DNA of 64,000 bases from a bacterium. GTDB taxonomy: Bacteria > Zhuqueibacterota > QNDG01 > JAGLOF01. Positions 48,216-56,895 of this stretch are shown one piece after another; position 1 is the first letter of the stretch, and the number at the start of each line of letters is the position of its first letter. Below the pieces are notes generated by a model. That model made no database searches. It was not told the origin of the DNA and saw nothing but the letters and a program-made list of their open reading frames with translations. A program made the position numbers and the translations under genes. The stretch is from assembly GCA_016934955.1 (NCBI GenBank), contig JAFGRY010000042.1, positions 1-64,000 of the forward strand, written 5' to 3'.

Positions 48216-51017
48216 CTAGAATGAATATTTGATGCCGCCCTGTATCCACCAGGAGTAAAATTCCCTCTGCACGGGTCTGTTGCTGATTCCCATGTAGTAG
48301 CGCAGCGGTGCGTTGTTCATGTTGATCGCCTGCACGTACGCCTGGGCGCCGCCCCAGACATTCTGGGTGAGGGAGATATCCCACTGAATGTGGTTGTCAT
48401 AGTAGATATCGTAATCCTCGTTTTCACCCAGCTCCTCGAGATACCTGCCGTGATAGTTCATGCCCACACGCCCCGAAAATCCGCCTTTTTCATAGCTGAG
48501 GGCGAAGTTGGCGGTGTTCGCCGCCTGGCCGGGAATGGTAACGTCATCACGGCCGCTGATGGAGGCGTTGGACGTGGTATAGGTGTAGTTCGCGTAGATA
48601 CCGAACCCGCTCATCCATCCGGGCAGGAAGGTGAGCTGCTGCTGCCAGTTGACTTCAAAGCCCATCAGGGTCGCTTCATCACCCTGAACCGCCTGGAACA
48701 CTTCATACCCGTCATATTCGCCGTCGTCGATTTCATAGTAGGACGGGAAAATGATGTCGTTCATCTTTTTGTAGAAGAGGCCGCCGGAGAAGACACCGAT
48801 ACCCTGGAAATAGTGCTCGCCCATAAGGTCCAGGTTCGTAGCGGTTGTGGGATTCAGTTCCGGATTTCCCATTTCGATCTCTTCGTCTTCCCTGAGAACG
48901 ATGCGGTACGGTACCAGGTCCTCGTAATTGGGGCGGGCGATACCGGTGGTGAAGGCGGCCCGCAGATTGGTGTTGGCCCCGGGTTTGAAGCGCACATGCA
49001 CCATGGGCAGGAAGTAATTGTAATCGTTTTTGTTGGTGCGGGAAATGGTCTGTTCGTAATCGCCGTCTTCATTGAAGACCACTTCGTTTCCGGTATATTC
49101 AATTTTCGTGAACTCATGCCGGAAACCGCCCAGCAGCATCCATTTACCGATGTTCATTGTGGTCATGGCATAGTAGGCGTAGACATCCTCCGACGCGTCG
49201 TAGGTGGCTCCGTCGGAGTCTTCCCTGAGGTTCTCCCCTTCCAGATTATCTGTGTCTACATTATCCTGGAACCAGTCGTAGATCTTGTCCGGATCAGGAG
49301 AGAGCGGCATGGGATACTTTCCGTCCATGTAATTATCGACTTTATAGGTGTCGGTGAACCGGCTCATGAGAAGATCACCGTCGCCCTCCCAGCCGTACTC
49401 CATGATGGTTTCCGCACGGTCTTTTTTCTTCATCAGGGCCTTGGCGCCCATTTTAAAGCTGGCGTTGTTGGCTCCAATGGCATAGGGTATCTCAACGTTG
49501 AATCCGCCCACAATGTCGCGGTCAGTGGTTTTTGTGTCATCAACCTCGAAGAGATCAAGTACGTAATTGGCGGGATCATATTCATATCCGGCACCGAGGT
49601 TGGTGACCGTCCACTGCGGGTGATTCACATCAGATGCATCCAGTGTCAGGTCTGCATCCTCATCCAGTTCGAAGACGCTCGTCAGGTAACGGGGTTCCTC
49701 TTCCATAGCGTAACTGTAGGAGAAACGATAATCGAGTTTGAACTTGTCAAACTGATGGTCACCGCCGGCCATAAAATTGGTCACCGACATGTTCTGGTCC
49801 CGGTCCTTCAGTTCCGACTCGAAGGTCGCTTCAGAAATACTTGTCGCAGTAAGGTAATCGCCCTTTTCCGGGCGGGCCATGAGCCCGCGCCGCTGTTCCC
49901 GGTCCTGATATTTTGAATAGATGCCGGTCAGGTAAAGCTTGTGTCCGTCTTTCGGCAGATAATCCAGAGACCCGGTCATGGTCATGCGGTTGCGCCTGAT
50001 GCTGTAAATCCGGGTGTCGATATTGCGAAGGGCGAAAGGAATTTCCGTCTCGTCTACCGTCTCTTCGTCGCCCCATTCGATTTCATTGTTCTGTGAGCCC
50101 CGATAATGACGGTTATAACTTCCACTGAGCATGAATCCCAGGTTTTTCTTGGCCCCGAACCGGTCGCCGAAAGTGAAGCTGCCCTGGTAGATACCCTTGC
50201 TGCTCATATCGTTGTACCCGCTTCCCAGGTTGAGCGTGAAAACCCGGCCCGGGTAATCGAGAGCGGTCTTGGTTTTCAGTTCCACGGCGCCGCCGATGGC
50301 GTTGCCGTCCATATCCGGCGTGATCGCCTTGGTGACTTCAATGGACTGCAGCTGGTCCGCCGACACAACGTCCAGCGCCACGGTACGTACACCACCCTCG
50401 GGAGATGGAATCTTCTCACCGTTGATGGTCATGGAGTTGAGACGCGGGGATGTTCCCCGGACCAGGACATACCGTCCTTCACCCTGATCCCTGGTCACGG
50501 AAACACCGGAAACCCGCTGCAGCACCTCCGCGGAGTTGACATCGGGGAAACGGTGCATCTCCTCTTCATCCACCACATTCTTGATATTGGGGGCCGTCTT
50601 CTGCTGATTCAGGGCCCGCACCTGTCCCTGCCGGATGCCGTACACCGTAACGGTTTCTCCCTCCACCGCCCGTTCCTTCAGTTCAATGTCCTTTACGAGC
50701 ATCAGGGGGCCGACGGTGACTTCGCTCCTGAATTCCTCATAGCCGATATAGGTCACCGCGATGGTGTATCTGCCCGGAGGCACGTCCAGCCGGTAGACAC
50801 CGTATCGATCCGTTGCCGTACCGAGCTGGGTTCCTTCAATGGCCACATTGGCGCCGGGAAGTGTCTTGCCGCTTCCGGCATCAGTCACTTTGCCCATGAC
50901 CGTGCCTTTGGTCTGCGCGAAAAGAGCGGTTCCATTGAAAAGAATCGCCAGCACGCAGATGACAGCGATCACCGGCAGCGCATAGCCGCTGTTGGAAATC
51001 TGCATATTCTTTCTCAT
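48216..51017 (-). CDS. TonB-dependent receptor (phytase-associated)
   Basis: Signal peptide; carboxypeptidase-like domain GKVTDAGSGKTLPGANVAIEGTQLGTATDRYGVYRLDVPPGRYTIAVTYIGYEE; plug domain RFPDVNSAEVLQRVSGVSVTRDQGEGRYVLVRGTSPRLNSMTINGEKIPSPEG. Confidence 0.95.
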   Translation of the reverse strand: MRKNMQISNSGYALPVIAVICVLAILFNGTALFAQTKGTVMGKVTDAGSGKTLPGANVAIEGTQLGTATDRYGVYRLDVPPGRYTIAVTYIGYEEFRSEVTVGPLMLVKDIELKERAVEGETVTVYGIRQGQVRALNQQKTAPNIKNVVDEEEMHRFPDVNSAEVLQRVSGVSVTRDQGEGRYVLVRGTSPRLNSMTINGEKIPSPEGGVRTVALDVVSADQLQSIEVTKAITPDMDGNAIGGAVELKTKTALDYPGRVFTLNLGSGYNDMSSKGIYQGSFTFGDRFGAKKNLGFMLSGSYNRHYRGSQNNEIEWGDEETVDETEIPFALRNIDTRIYSIRRNRMTMTGSLDYLPKDGHKLYLTGIYSKYQDREQRRGLMARPEKGDYLTATSISEATFESELKDRDQNMSVTNFMAGGDHQFDKFKLDYRFSYSYAMEEEPRYLTSVFELDEDADLTLDASDVNHPQWTVTNLGAGYEYDPANYVLDLFEVDDTKTTDRDIVGGFNVEIPYAIGANNASFKMGAKALMKKKDRAETIMEYGWEGDGDLLMSRFTDTYKVDNYMDGKYPMPLSPDPDKIYDWFQDNVDTDNLEGENLREDSDGATYDASEDVYAYYAMTTMNIGKWMLLGGFRHEFTKIEYTGNEVVFNEDGDYEQTISRTNKNDYNYFLPMVHVRFKPGANTNLRAAFTTGIARPNYEDLVPYRIVLREDEEIEMGNPELNPTTATNLDLMGEHYFQGIGVFSGGLFYKKMNDIIFPSYYEIDDGEYDGYEVFQAVQGDEATLMGFEVNWQQQLTFLPGWMSGFGIYANYTYTTSNASISGRDDVTIPGQAANTANFALSYEKGGFSGRVGMNYHGRYLEELGENEDYDIYYDNHIQWDISLTQNVWGGAQAYVQAINMNNAPLRYYMGISNRPVQREFYSWWIQGGIKYSF

Positions 51018-51343
51018 CCTTCTCCTCCCCTCATTTTGGGTTGGTATACTCTACATGGTGTTCAGTCTGCTCCTGCACGTGTGCGTTACTGACGGCACAT
51101 CTTCTCTGTCCCTATCACCTCCTCTCTGCGGCATTGCCGGTCGATGTTGAACAATGTCGGTATTCCAATCACCTCCTTTTCAGACTGCATTCACTGCCTG
51201 CTGTATGGATAGTATGAATTCCGTTTCAATTGTTGCATCGTCAAAGAGAAAACATAGCACATCACTGTTAGGATCGAATGAGAATTCTGTTCAATAATCG
51301 TAGCAAACACCGGCACGACAACACCGGACCGGCGCATGACGCG

Positions 51344-52240
51344 TCACATCGCATACTGTTCCCGAATCAGTGTTTCCACTTCCGCCACCGTGCGCAGAAT
51401 CGGTCCCTCCGTCTCCATTTTCAGGCTGGTGACCGCGGCGGCCCAGACAGCGGCGTCCCCTGCGGAGGCAGCGAGGCGCCTGGCCATGTAGGCGGCGATA
51501 CAGGTGTCCCCCCTGCCGCTGCGCCCGATGAGCTGTTTCGGGCGAAAGGGCGCCTCATACAGGGAGCTGCCGTCATACACTACCAGTCCGTCCCGGTGGG
51601 TCAGTACGATTTCCGAGGGACCGAATTCAGCCAGCTTTTTCACCTGCTCCTTCGGATCCGATTCGCCGGTCAGGGTTTTCCCCTCAACGATATCGGCTTT
51701 CAGCACATCGATGAGGGAGAGAATCTCCTCCTTGCCCTCCCAGGGATCGAAGACGAGGTTTTTATCTTCACCGATGATCCGGACGAACCCCTGGGCGTCC
51801 GCCACCACTTTACCCTCTTTCGCTTTTAATGCGCGGATCACTTCCACAGGCACTTCTCCCCGCACCGACGCATTGATCAGAAAGGCCCGGGCCTCCAGGG
51901 GCGTCACCTGATCGGGAGTAAACGATCCCGCGGTGGCCTCCACCGTGAGGATGCGGTTGTCCACATCGGCCGTGGGATAGTAAAGCCGCATGAGCGTCGA
52001 CTGGTTCGTGTACACAGGAAAGGGATCGACACCCAGCTTCACCAGCGCATCCACGACATGGGAATCGGCCCTGTCCAGCCGGGTGACGGCTGCGGTCCTG
52101 AGCCCCATCATGGCCGCCACATGACACCCGTAATTGAATCCGCCGCCGTCCACCACCCGGGTTCCGGCGGCGGAGACAATCGTGTCCTTTGTGTAATTAC
52201 CGATTATCACAAGATCATATTTCATCGTTTTCCCGGTCAC
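51344..52240 (-). CDS. iolK: PfkB-family sugar kinase, IolK/TM0415-like (inositol kinase candidate)
   Basis: GRSGRGDTCIAAYMARR PfkB signature. VVADAQGFVRIIGEDKNLVFDPWEGKEEILSLIDVLKADIVEGKTLTG and AAAVTSLKMETEGPILR closely match recalled Thermotoga TM0415. Confidence 0.75.
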   Translation of the reverse strand: MTGKTMKYDLVIIGNYTKDTIVSAAGTRVVDGGGFNYGCHVAAMMGLRTAAVTRLDRADSHVVDALVKLGVDPFPVYTNQSTLMRLYYPTADVDNRILTVEATAGSFTPDQVTPLEARAFLINASVRGEVPVEVIRALKAKEGKVVADAQGFVRIIGEDKNLVFDPWEGKEEILSLIDVLKADIVEGKTLTGESDPKEQVKKLAEFGPSEIVLTHRDGLVVYDGSSLYEAPFRPKQLIGRSGRGDTCIAAYMARRLAASAGDAAVWAAAVTSLKMETEGPILRTVAEVETLIREQYAM

Positions 52241-52258
52241 GAATAATCTCCTTATCGA

Positions 52259-53614
52259 CTAATCCCGCACTCTGGCCCGCCAGAGAGATGTGGCGAGAAT
52301 GATAGACAGTACCGACGATCCCACCCAGAAGAGAACGGGAATGCTGAAATCATAGGTGCGGACACTGTCCACAATGGTTGTTCCTTTTTCAATGAGCCAG
52401 CCGCTGATCCGCTCCTGGGTGGCTGCGGCCACATAACTGAAAATACCGATGAATCCCATAGCGGCGCCGGCCGCTTTCTTGGGAGCGATATCCACGGCAA
52501 AGAGACCGCCGAGAGCCGCCACCAGGCCGTTCAGGGAGAACCCGTAAAAGGCGAAGGCGATACTGGTCAGCCAGAGCTGATCGGCCGGGCCGAAAAAAAT
52601 GATGAGCAGGGACGATATCTCCAGCACTCCGCAGATGAGATTGACCGGGGGGCGCCGGGCGCCGAAGAGTTTATCCGAGATGAATCCGTAGGCGACCGCT
52701 CCGGCGATCCCGGCGGTGGTGCTGATGCCCAGCATGGAACCGGCCTTGACCAGGGAAAATCCCCGGGCCTCCTGCAGATAGAGAATGCCCCAGCCGTTGA
52801 TGGCGTAGCGGGTCATGTACATCATAGCGCTGGCCAGGGCCAGTACCCAGATAGCCGGCATTTTCAGGATCAGTTTCTGCGCCTGGGCCGTTTTCAGCGG
52901 TTTGCCCTCCGTATCGCTGATGGCAATGCCGTGATCATTCTTCCAGTCGGCGACTGACGGAAGGCCCAGCGTCTGCGGACGGTCACGCATGAAAATAAAC
53001 ATAACGATCGCTACAATGATACAGACCATGCCCGGGCCCCAGAACCCAAACTGCCAGCCGAACAGGCTCACCAGGGCCGCTGAACCCACAAAGGTCAGCC
53101 CTTCACCGATAGAGTGTCCCGTGCTCCAGATGCCGTAGTACCGGCCCCGCTCGCGGTTGCTGAACCAGTTGGAAAGCGAGACCACCCCGGACGGGGCGCC
53201 GAATCCCTGGAACCAGCCGTTTATCCCCCAGAGCACCGCCCACATCCAGAGATGCTCGCTGCGCCCCATGGCGAGATTGACGAGCGCGGACATGAGCACA
53301 CCGAATGATAAAAACCGGCGAATATTGGCATGATCGGCCAGAAATCCGTTGACCAGTTTACCGACCGCATACCCGTACAACAGCGCCGAACCGATGACCC
53401 CGAGCTGCTCCGCCGAAAAGATGCCGGTGTCGATGAGCGGTTTCTTGACCACTGAAAGTCCCAGCCTGCATGTGTAGGAGAATCCGTATCCGATACTGAT
53501 GCAGAGCATGATGGCGACCCGGTGACGCGCGTACATCCGGTTGATTTTTTCCTTGTCCTGAATCTGCGGTTTGTCTTCGCCCGTGGCAAAAAATCTGATC
53601 AAAGAGGTCATCAA
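52259..53614 (-). CDS. GlpT/UhpC-family organophosphate:phosphate antiporter-like MFS transporter
   Basis: GYGFSYTCRLGLSVVKKPLID, GWFQGFGAPSGVVSLSNWFSNRERGRYYGIWSTGHSIGEGLTF, MMYMTRYAINGWGILYLQEARGFS; family-conserved Arg and His positions retained. Confidence 0.88.
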   Translation of the reverse strand: MMTSLIRFFATGEDKPQIQDKEKINRMYARHRVAIMLCISIGYGFSYTCRLGLSVVKKPLIDTGIFSAEQLGVIGSALLYGYAVGKLVNGFLADHANIRRFLSFGVLMSALVNLAMGRSEHLWMWAVLWGINGWFQGFGAPSGVVSLSNWFSNRERGRYYGIWSTGHSIGEGLTFVGSAALVSLFGWQFGFWGPGMVCIIVAIVMFIFMRDRPQTLGLPSVADWKNDHGIAISDTEGKPLKTAQAQKLILKMPAIWVLALASAMMYMTRYAINGWGILYLQEARGFSLVKAGSMLGISTTAGIAGAVAYGFISDKLFGARRPPVNLICGVLEISSLLIIFFGPADQLWLTSIAFAFYGFSLNGLVAALGGLFAVDIAPKKAAGAAMGFIGIFSYVAAATQERISGWLIEKGTTIVDSVRTYDFSIPVLFWVGSSVLSIILATSLWRARVRD

Positions 53615-53656
53615 TTCTCTCCCATTTTTCTCATTCGAAGCGTTCGAGCAGTATGA

Positions 53657-55006
53657 TCAGTCCGCCACTTTCACTTTCCAGAGCGATGTTGCCAGTATCA
53701 GCGATACAATCGAAGTCCCGACCCAGAACAGGATGGGAGCATCAAAATTATAATGGCGAACACCGTCCACAATCTGCGTTCCCGCCTGAATCAGGACGCC
53801 GCTGATCTGTTCCTGCAGAGCGGCGCCGAGATAGCTGAACACGCCGATAAATCCCATGGCCGCGCCGCTGACCCGCTTGGGCGCGATATCGATGGCGAAG
53901 AGACCGCCCAGGGCCGCCAGAATGCCGCTGAGACTGAATCCATAGACGACAAACGCCGCGGTGAGGATTACGGCATTGCCGGACGGCGCGAAGAAAATGA
54001 CCAGCAGGGCCGCCACTTCCAGGAGCCCGTAGGCAAGGGTCACCGGGGGTCTGCGGGCCCTGAAGAGCTTGTCTGAAATGAAACCGTAGGCCGCGCAGCC
54101 GGCGATACCGGCGATGGTGTTGAGTCCCAGAATGCTGCCGGCTTCCACCAGCGTGTACCCCTTTGCCTCCTGCAGGTAGAGGATGCCCCAGCTGTTGATG
54201 GCGTAGCGGGTGGCGCTCATGGTGGCGCAGGCGAGCCCCAGCACCCACATGGCCGGCATTTTTAAAATCAGCAGCTGCATTCGTGTGGTGGACATGTTAT
54301 TTGTGTCGGCCTTCACCGCAGCGCCGTGATCATTCTTCCAGTCGGCAACGGGCGGCAGCCCGTAGGTCCCGGGTCTGTCCTGAAGGGCGAGGTAGAGGCT
54401 GACCGCCACGAGAACACAGAAGAGCCCGGGTCCGATGAAACCGGCCCGCCAGCCCCAGAGAGAAACGAGGGCGGCGGTGCCCACAAAGGTCAGTCCCTCT
54501 CCAATGGAGTGGGCCGTGCTCCAGATACCGTAATAGCGGCCCCGCTCACGGTTACTGAACCAGTGCGACATGGAAACCACGCTCGATGGAGACCCGAATC
54601 CCTGAAACCAGCCGTTGACCCCCCAGAGGAGTGCCCAGACAGTGAACCCCATGATCGAGCCCATTGCGAGGTTGATCAGGGCAGAGACAAGCAGTCCGAA
54701 GGAAAAATACTTCTTGATATTGGCATGGTCGGCGAGGAAGCCGTTGGTCAGCCTTCCGAACGCGTACGTATAGAAAAAGGCGGATCCGATAACGCCGAGC
54801 TGCTCCGGGGAGAGCAATCCGGCATCGATCACCGGCTTTTTGATCACCGACATCGCCAGTCTGCAGGTATAGGTGAACCCGTATCCCAGGGTAATGGCGA
54901 TCATGACGGCCAGTCGCTTCCTTCGGAAGAGACGGTCTATCAGCGCCTTATCCGTTATCCGCGGCTTGTCCGGTCCTGTCTTGAAAAAAACGAAGGGATT
55001 ATACAT
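53657..55006 (-). CDS. GlpT/UhpC-family organophosphate:phosphate antiporter-like MFS transporter (tandem paralog)
   Basis: GYGFTYTCRLAMSVIKKPVID, GWFQGFGSPSSVVSMSHWFSNRERGRYYGIWSTAHSIGEGLTF, ATRYAINSWGILYLQEAKGYT; strongly similar to the 52259-53614 product. Confidence 0.88.
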   Translation of the reverse strand: MYNPFVFFKTGPDKPRITDKALIDRLFRRKRLAVMIAITLGYGFTYTCRLAMSVIKKPVIDAGLLSPEQLGVIGSAFFYTYAFGRLTNGFLADHANIKKYFSFGLLVSALINLAMGSIMGFTVWALLWGVNGWFQGFGSPSSVVSMSHWFSNRERGRYYGIWSTAHSIGEGLTFVGTAALVSLWGWRAGFIGPGLFCVLVAVSLYLALQDRPGTYGLPPVADWKNDHGAAVKADTNNMSTTRMQLLILKMPAMWVLGLACATMSATRYAINSWGILYLQEAKGYTLVEAGSILGLNTIAGIAGCAAYGFISDKLFRARRPPVTLAYGLLEVAALLVIFFAPSGNAVILTAAFVVYGFSLSGILAALGGLFAIDIAPKRVSGAAMGFIGVFSYLGAALQEQISGVLIQAGTQIVDGVRHYNFDAPILFWVGTSIVSLILATSLWKVKVAD

Positions 55007-55021
55007 GGCCCGTCCGGTTTT

Positions 55022-56071
55022 TTATGCCCAGGGGTTCAGAACCATTTTCATGGCCTGCTTCGGCAGGTTCTTCCGGCCCGCCACATCCAGTCCAACTTTT
55101 TTAAAGGCCTCTATCGCGTCTTTCAGCGGTACGGTCTCCGTGAAAAACGGCCCCATGTCCATCTTTTCCGCTTCCAGCAGGCGAATGGCCGGCAGGATGG
55201 TGTTCTGTCCGATGTAGGTGCCGAGAATCTTGATAGCGTTTCGGGTGATCTGATAGGGCGTCACCGTCGCTTCAAAACTCGAGTCCATGCCGAATGCGAG
55301 AATTTTTCCGCCCGGCGTCACATACTCCAGGGCGCTGGCCAGCTGGGTGCCCACGGCGTCGATGACGATATCCGCCTTTTTCCCGCGGGTCATATCAAGC
55401 ACCGCGGCCTGAATATCCGTGCTGTCGGGATTATAGACGGCGAATCCCATGCTTTTTGCCAGATTGAACCGCCAGGGATCGATTTCGGTCACCAGCACCC
55501 GGGTCGCGACGTTCCGGGCCATGGATGCGAACAGGTAGCCGATGGGCCCGAATCCGAGAATCACCACCAGATCCCAGGGCTGCATCTGCACCGTGTTCAT
55601 GCCGTTGAGCACGGTGCCCAGGGTTTCGACCTGGGTGGCGGTGACGTCGTCCAGGGAGTCAGGAATTTTAAAGCAGACGTCTTCGGTTGCCAGACAGTAC
55701 TGGGCGTAGCCGCCGTTTTGAAACACGCCCAGAGTGCGGTTTTTCAATTCGACGCACTGGGAACTGATACCGTTGCGGCAGAAATCGCAGAGACCGCAGC
55801 GGGAATTGTTGTCCAGGGCGATCCGGTCGCCCGGTTTCACGGCTGTTACCTCGCTGCCCACTTCCACAACCGTTCCGTGAAATTCGTGGCCAAGCACCAC
55901 ATTCGCTTTCCAGGCGTGCTTGTCCTCGACTATTTTCACATCCGAACCGCAGATGCCGCAGAGGGCCACTTTCACGATTACCTGATTCGTTTTGGTGATC
56001 CGGGGCATGGGAATCGATTCAAACTCCACTTTCCACGGTTCCTTAAAGACCATTGCTTTCATGGTTTCCAT
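55022..56071 (-). CDS. Zinc-dependent medium-chain alcohol/polyol dehydrogenase
   Basis: CGICGSDVKIVEDKHAWKANVVLGHEFHGTVVEVG; structural Zn Cys cluster RCGLCDFCRNGISSQC; VVILGFGPIGYLFASMARN. Confidence 0.88.
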   Translation of the reverse strand: METMKAMVFKEPWKVEFESIPMPRITKTNQVIVKVALCGICGSDVKIVEDKHAWKANVVLGHEFHGTVVEVGSEVTAVKPGDRIALDNNSRCGLCDFCRNGISSQCVELKNRTLGVFQNGGYAQYCLATEDVCFKIPDSLDDVTATQVETLGTVLNGMNTVQMQPWDLVVILGFGPIGYLFASMARNVATRVLVTEIDPWRFNLAKSMGFAVYNPDSTDIQAAVLDMTRGKKADIVIDAVGTQLASALEYVTPGGKILAFGMDSSFEATVTPYQITRNAIKILGTYIGQNTILPAIRLLEAEKMDMGPFFTETVPLKDAIEAFKKVGLDVAGRKNLPKQAMKMVLNPWA

Positions 56072-56088
56072 ACAAGCCTCCGTCCCCC

Positions 56089-56895
56089 TCAGGGGAACAT
56101 AATGCGTAAATGTTCCATGGTTTTTCGGGATGCTGTTTCCGGATCGGGATTTGGGAGAATCTCCGCGGAAACATATCCCTCATATCCGTTACGGTACAGC
56201 GTATCCAGTACGGCCCTGAAGTCGATGTGGCCGGCGCCGGGATACCAGCGGTTTGAATCGGCCGCATGAAAATGGAACGTGTGCCCGGCGGCGTTTTCAA
56301 TAGACTGAAAAATGGATGGTTCCTCGATATTCATATGAAAAGTGTCGAGGAGCAGTCCGATCCGGGGAAGCCCGGTCTGTTTGATGAACGCCAGTGTCTC
56401 ACCCACCGTGCAGAGCAGGTCCGTTTCATAGCGGTTGATCGGCTCGATGGCCAGGCGGACATCCGGCCGGTGCTGCACACATTCGGCGAGACACTCGGCC
56501 GTATGCGCGAGCGCCGATTCCCGGGTTCCGCCCGGGGGTATCTTCCCCCGGACCAGCCCGACAATCACGACGGCGCCGAGATCGGCGGCCAGATCCATCT
56601 GCAGCCGCATGCGGTCCACGGCTTTTTTCCGGATCGCCCCCTCGGGATGGGTGAACGAGAGCCCCTCTTCTCCGTAGGCCTGGCCGGTTCCGATGGCCGG
56701 CACCTCCATCCCCGTCTCCTCGAGCAGGCGGTCGAGAAGATCCCGGTCGAGACTGCGGGGATCCCGGACGGCCAGCTCCACTCCGTCGTATCCGCGCGCA
56801 TGAATACCGCGGATATTCTCTTCGATGGCGCCCTTGTAGGCAAGAGCGCTGAAGGACGCCGGCTGAGTGGAAAGAACGATTGCCAGTTTCATCAA
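56089..56895 (-). CDS. iolO: TIM-barrel sugar isomerase/epimerase, IolO-like (5-keto-L-gluconate epimerase candidate)
   Basis: AIGTGQAYGEEGLSFTHPEGAIRKKAVDRM, AIEPINRYETDLL, LLLDTFHMNIEEPSI, HFHAADSNRWYPGAGHIDFRAVLDTLYRNGYEGYVSAEILP match recalled Thermotoga TM0416. Confidence 0.8.
   Translation of the reverse strand: MMKLAIVLSTQPASFSALAYKGAIEENIRGIHARGYDGVELAVRDPRSLDRDLLDRLLEETGMEVPAIGTGQAYGEEGLSFTHPEGAIRKKAVDRMRLQMDLAADLGAVVIVGLVRGKIPPGGTRESALAHTAECLAECVQHRPDVRLAIEPINRYETDLLCTVGETLAFIKQTGLPRIGLLLDTFHMNIEEPSIFQSIENAAGHTFHFHAADSNRWYPGAGHIDFRAVLDTLYRNGYEGYVSAEILPNPDPETASRKTMEHLRIMFP

Noticed and set aside
48390-49916. 508-aa plus-strand ORF
   Set aside because: Exact antisense of the phytase-associated TonB receptor; hydrophobic composition is a by-product of the beta-barrel codon pattern.
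51114-51177. Plus-strand ATCACCTCCT resembling the 16S rRNA 3' end
   Set aside because: Only the anti-SD core matches and no rRNA flanks exist; better read as minus-strand Shine-Dalgarno sequences.
54326-56269. 647-aa plus-strand ORF
   Set aside because: Antisense to the MFS and Zn-ADH genes, which have clear family motifs; low-complexity, Gly/His/Arg-rich translation typical of GC-rich shadow ORFs.
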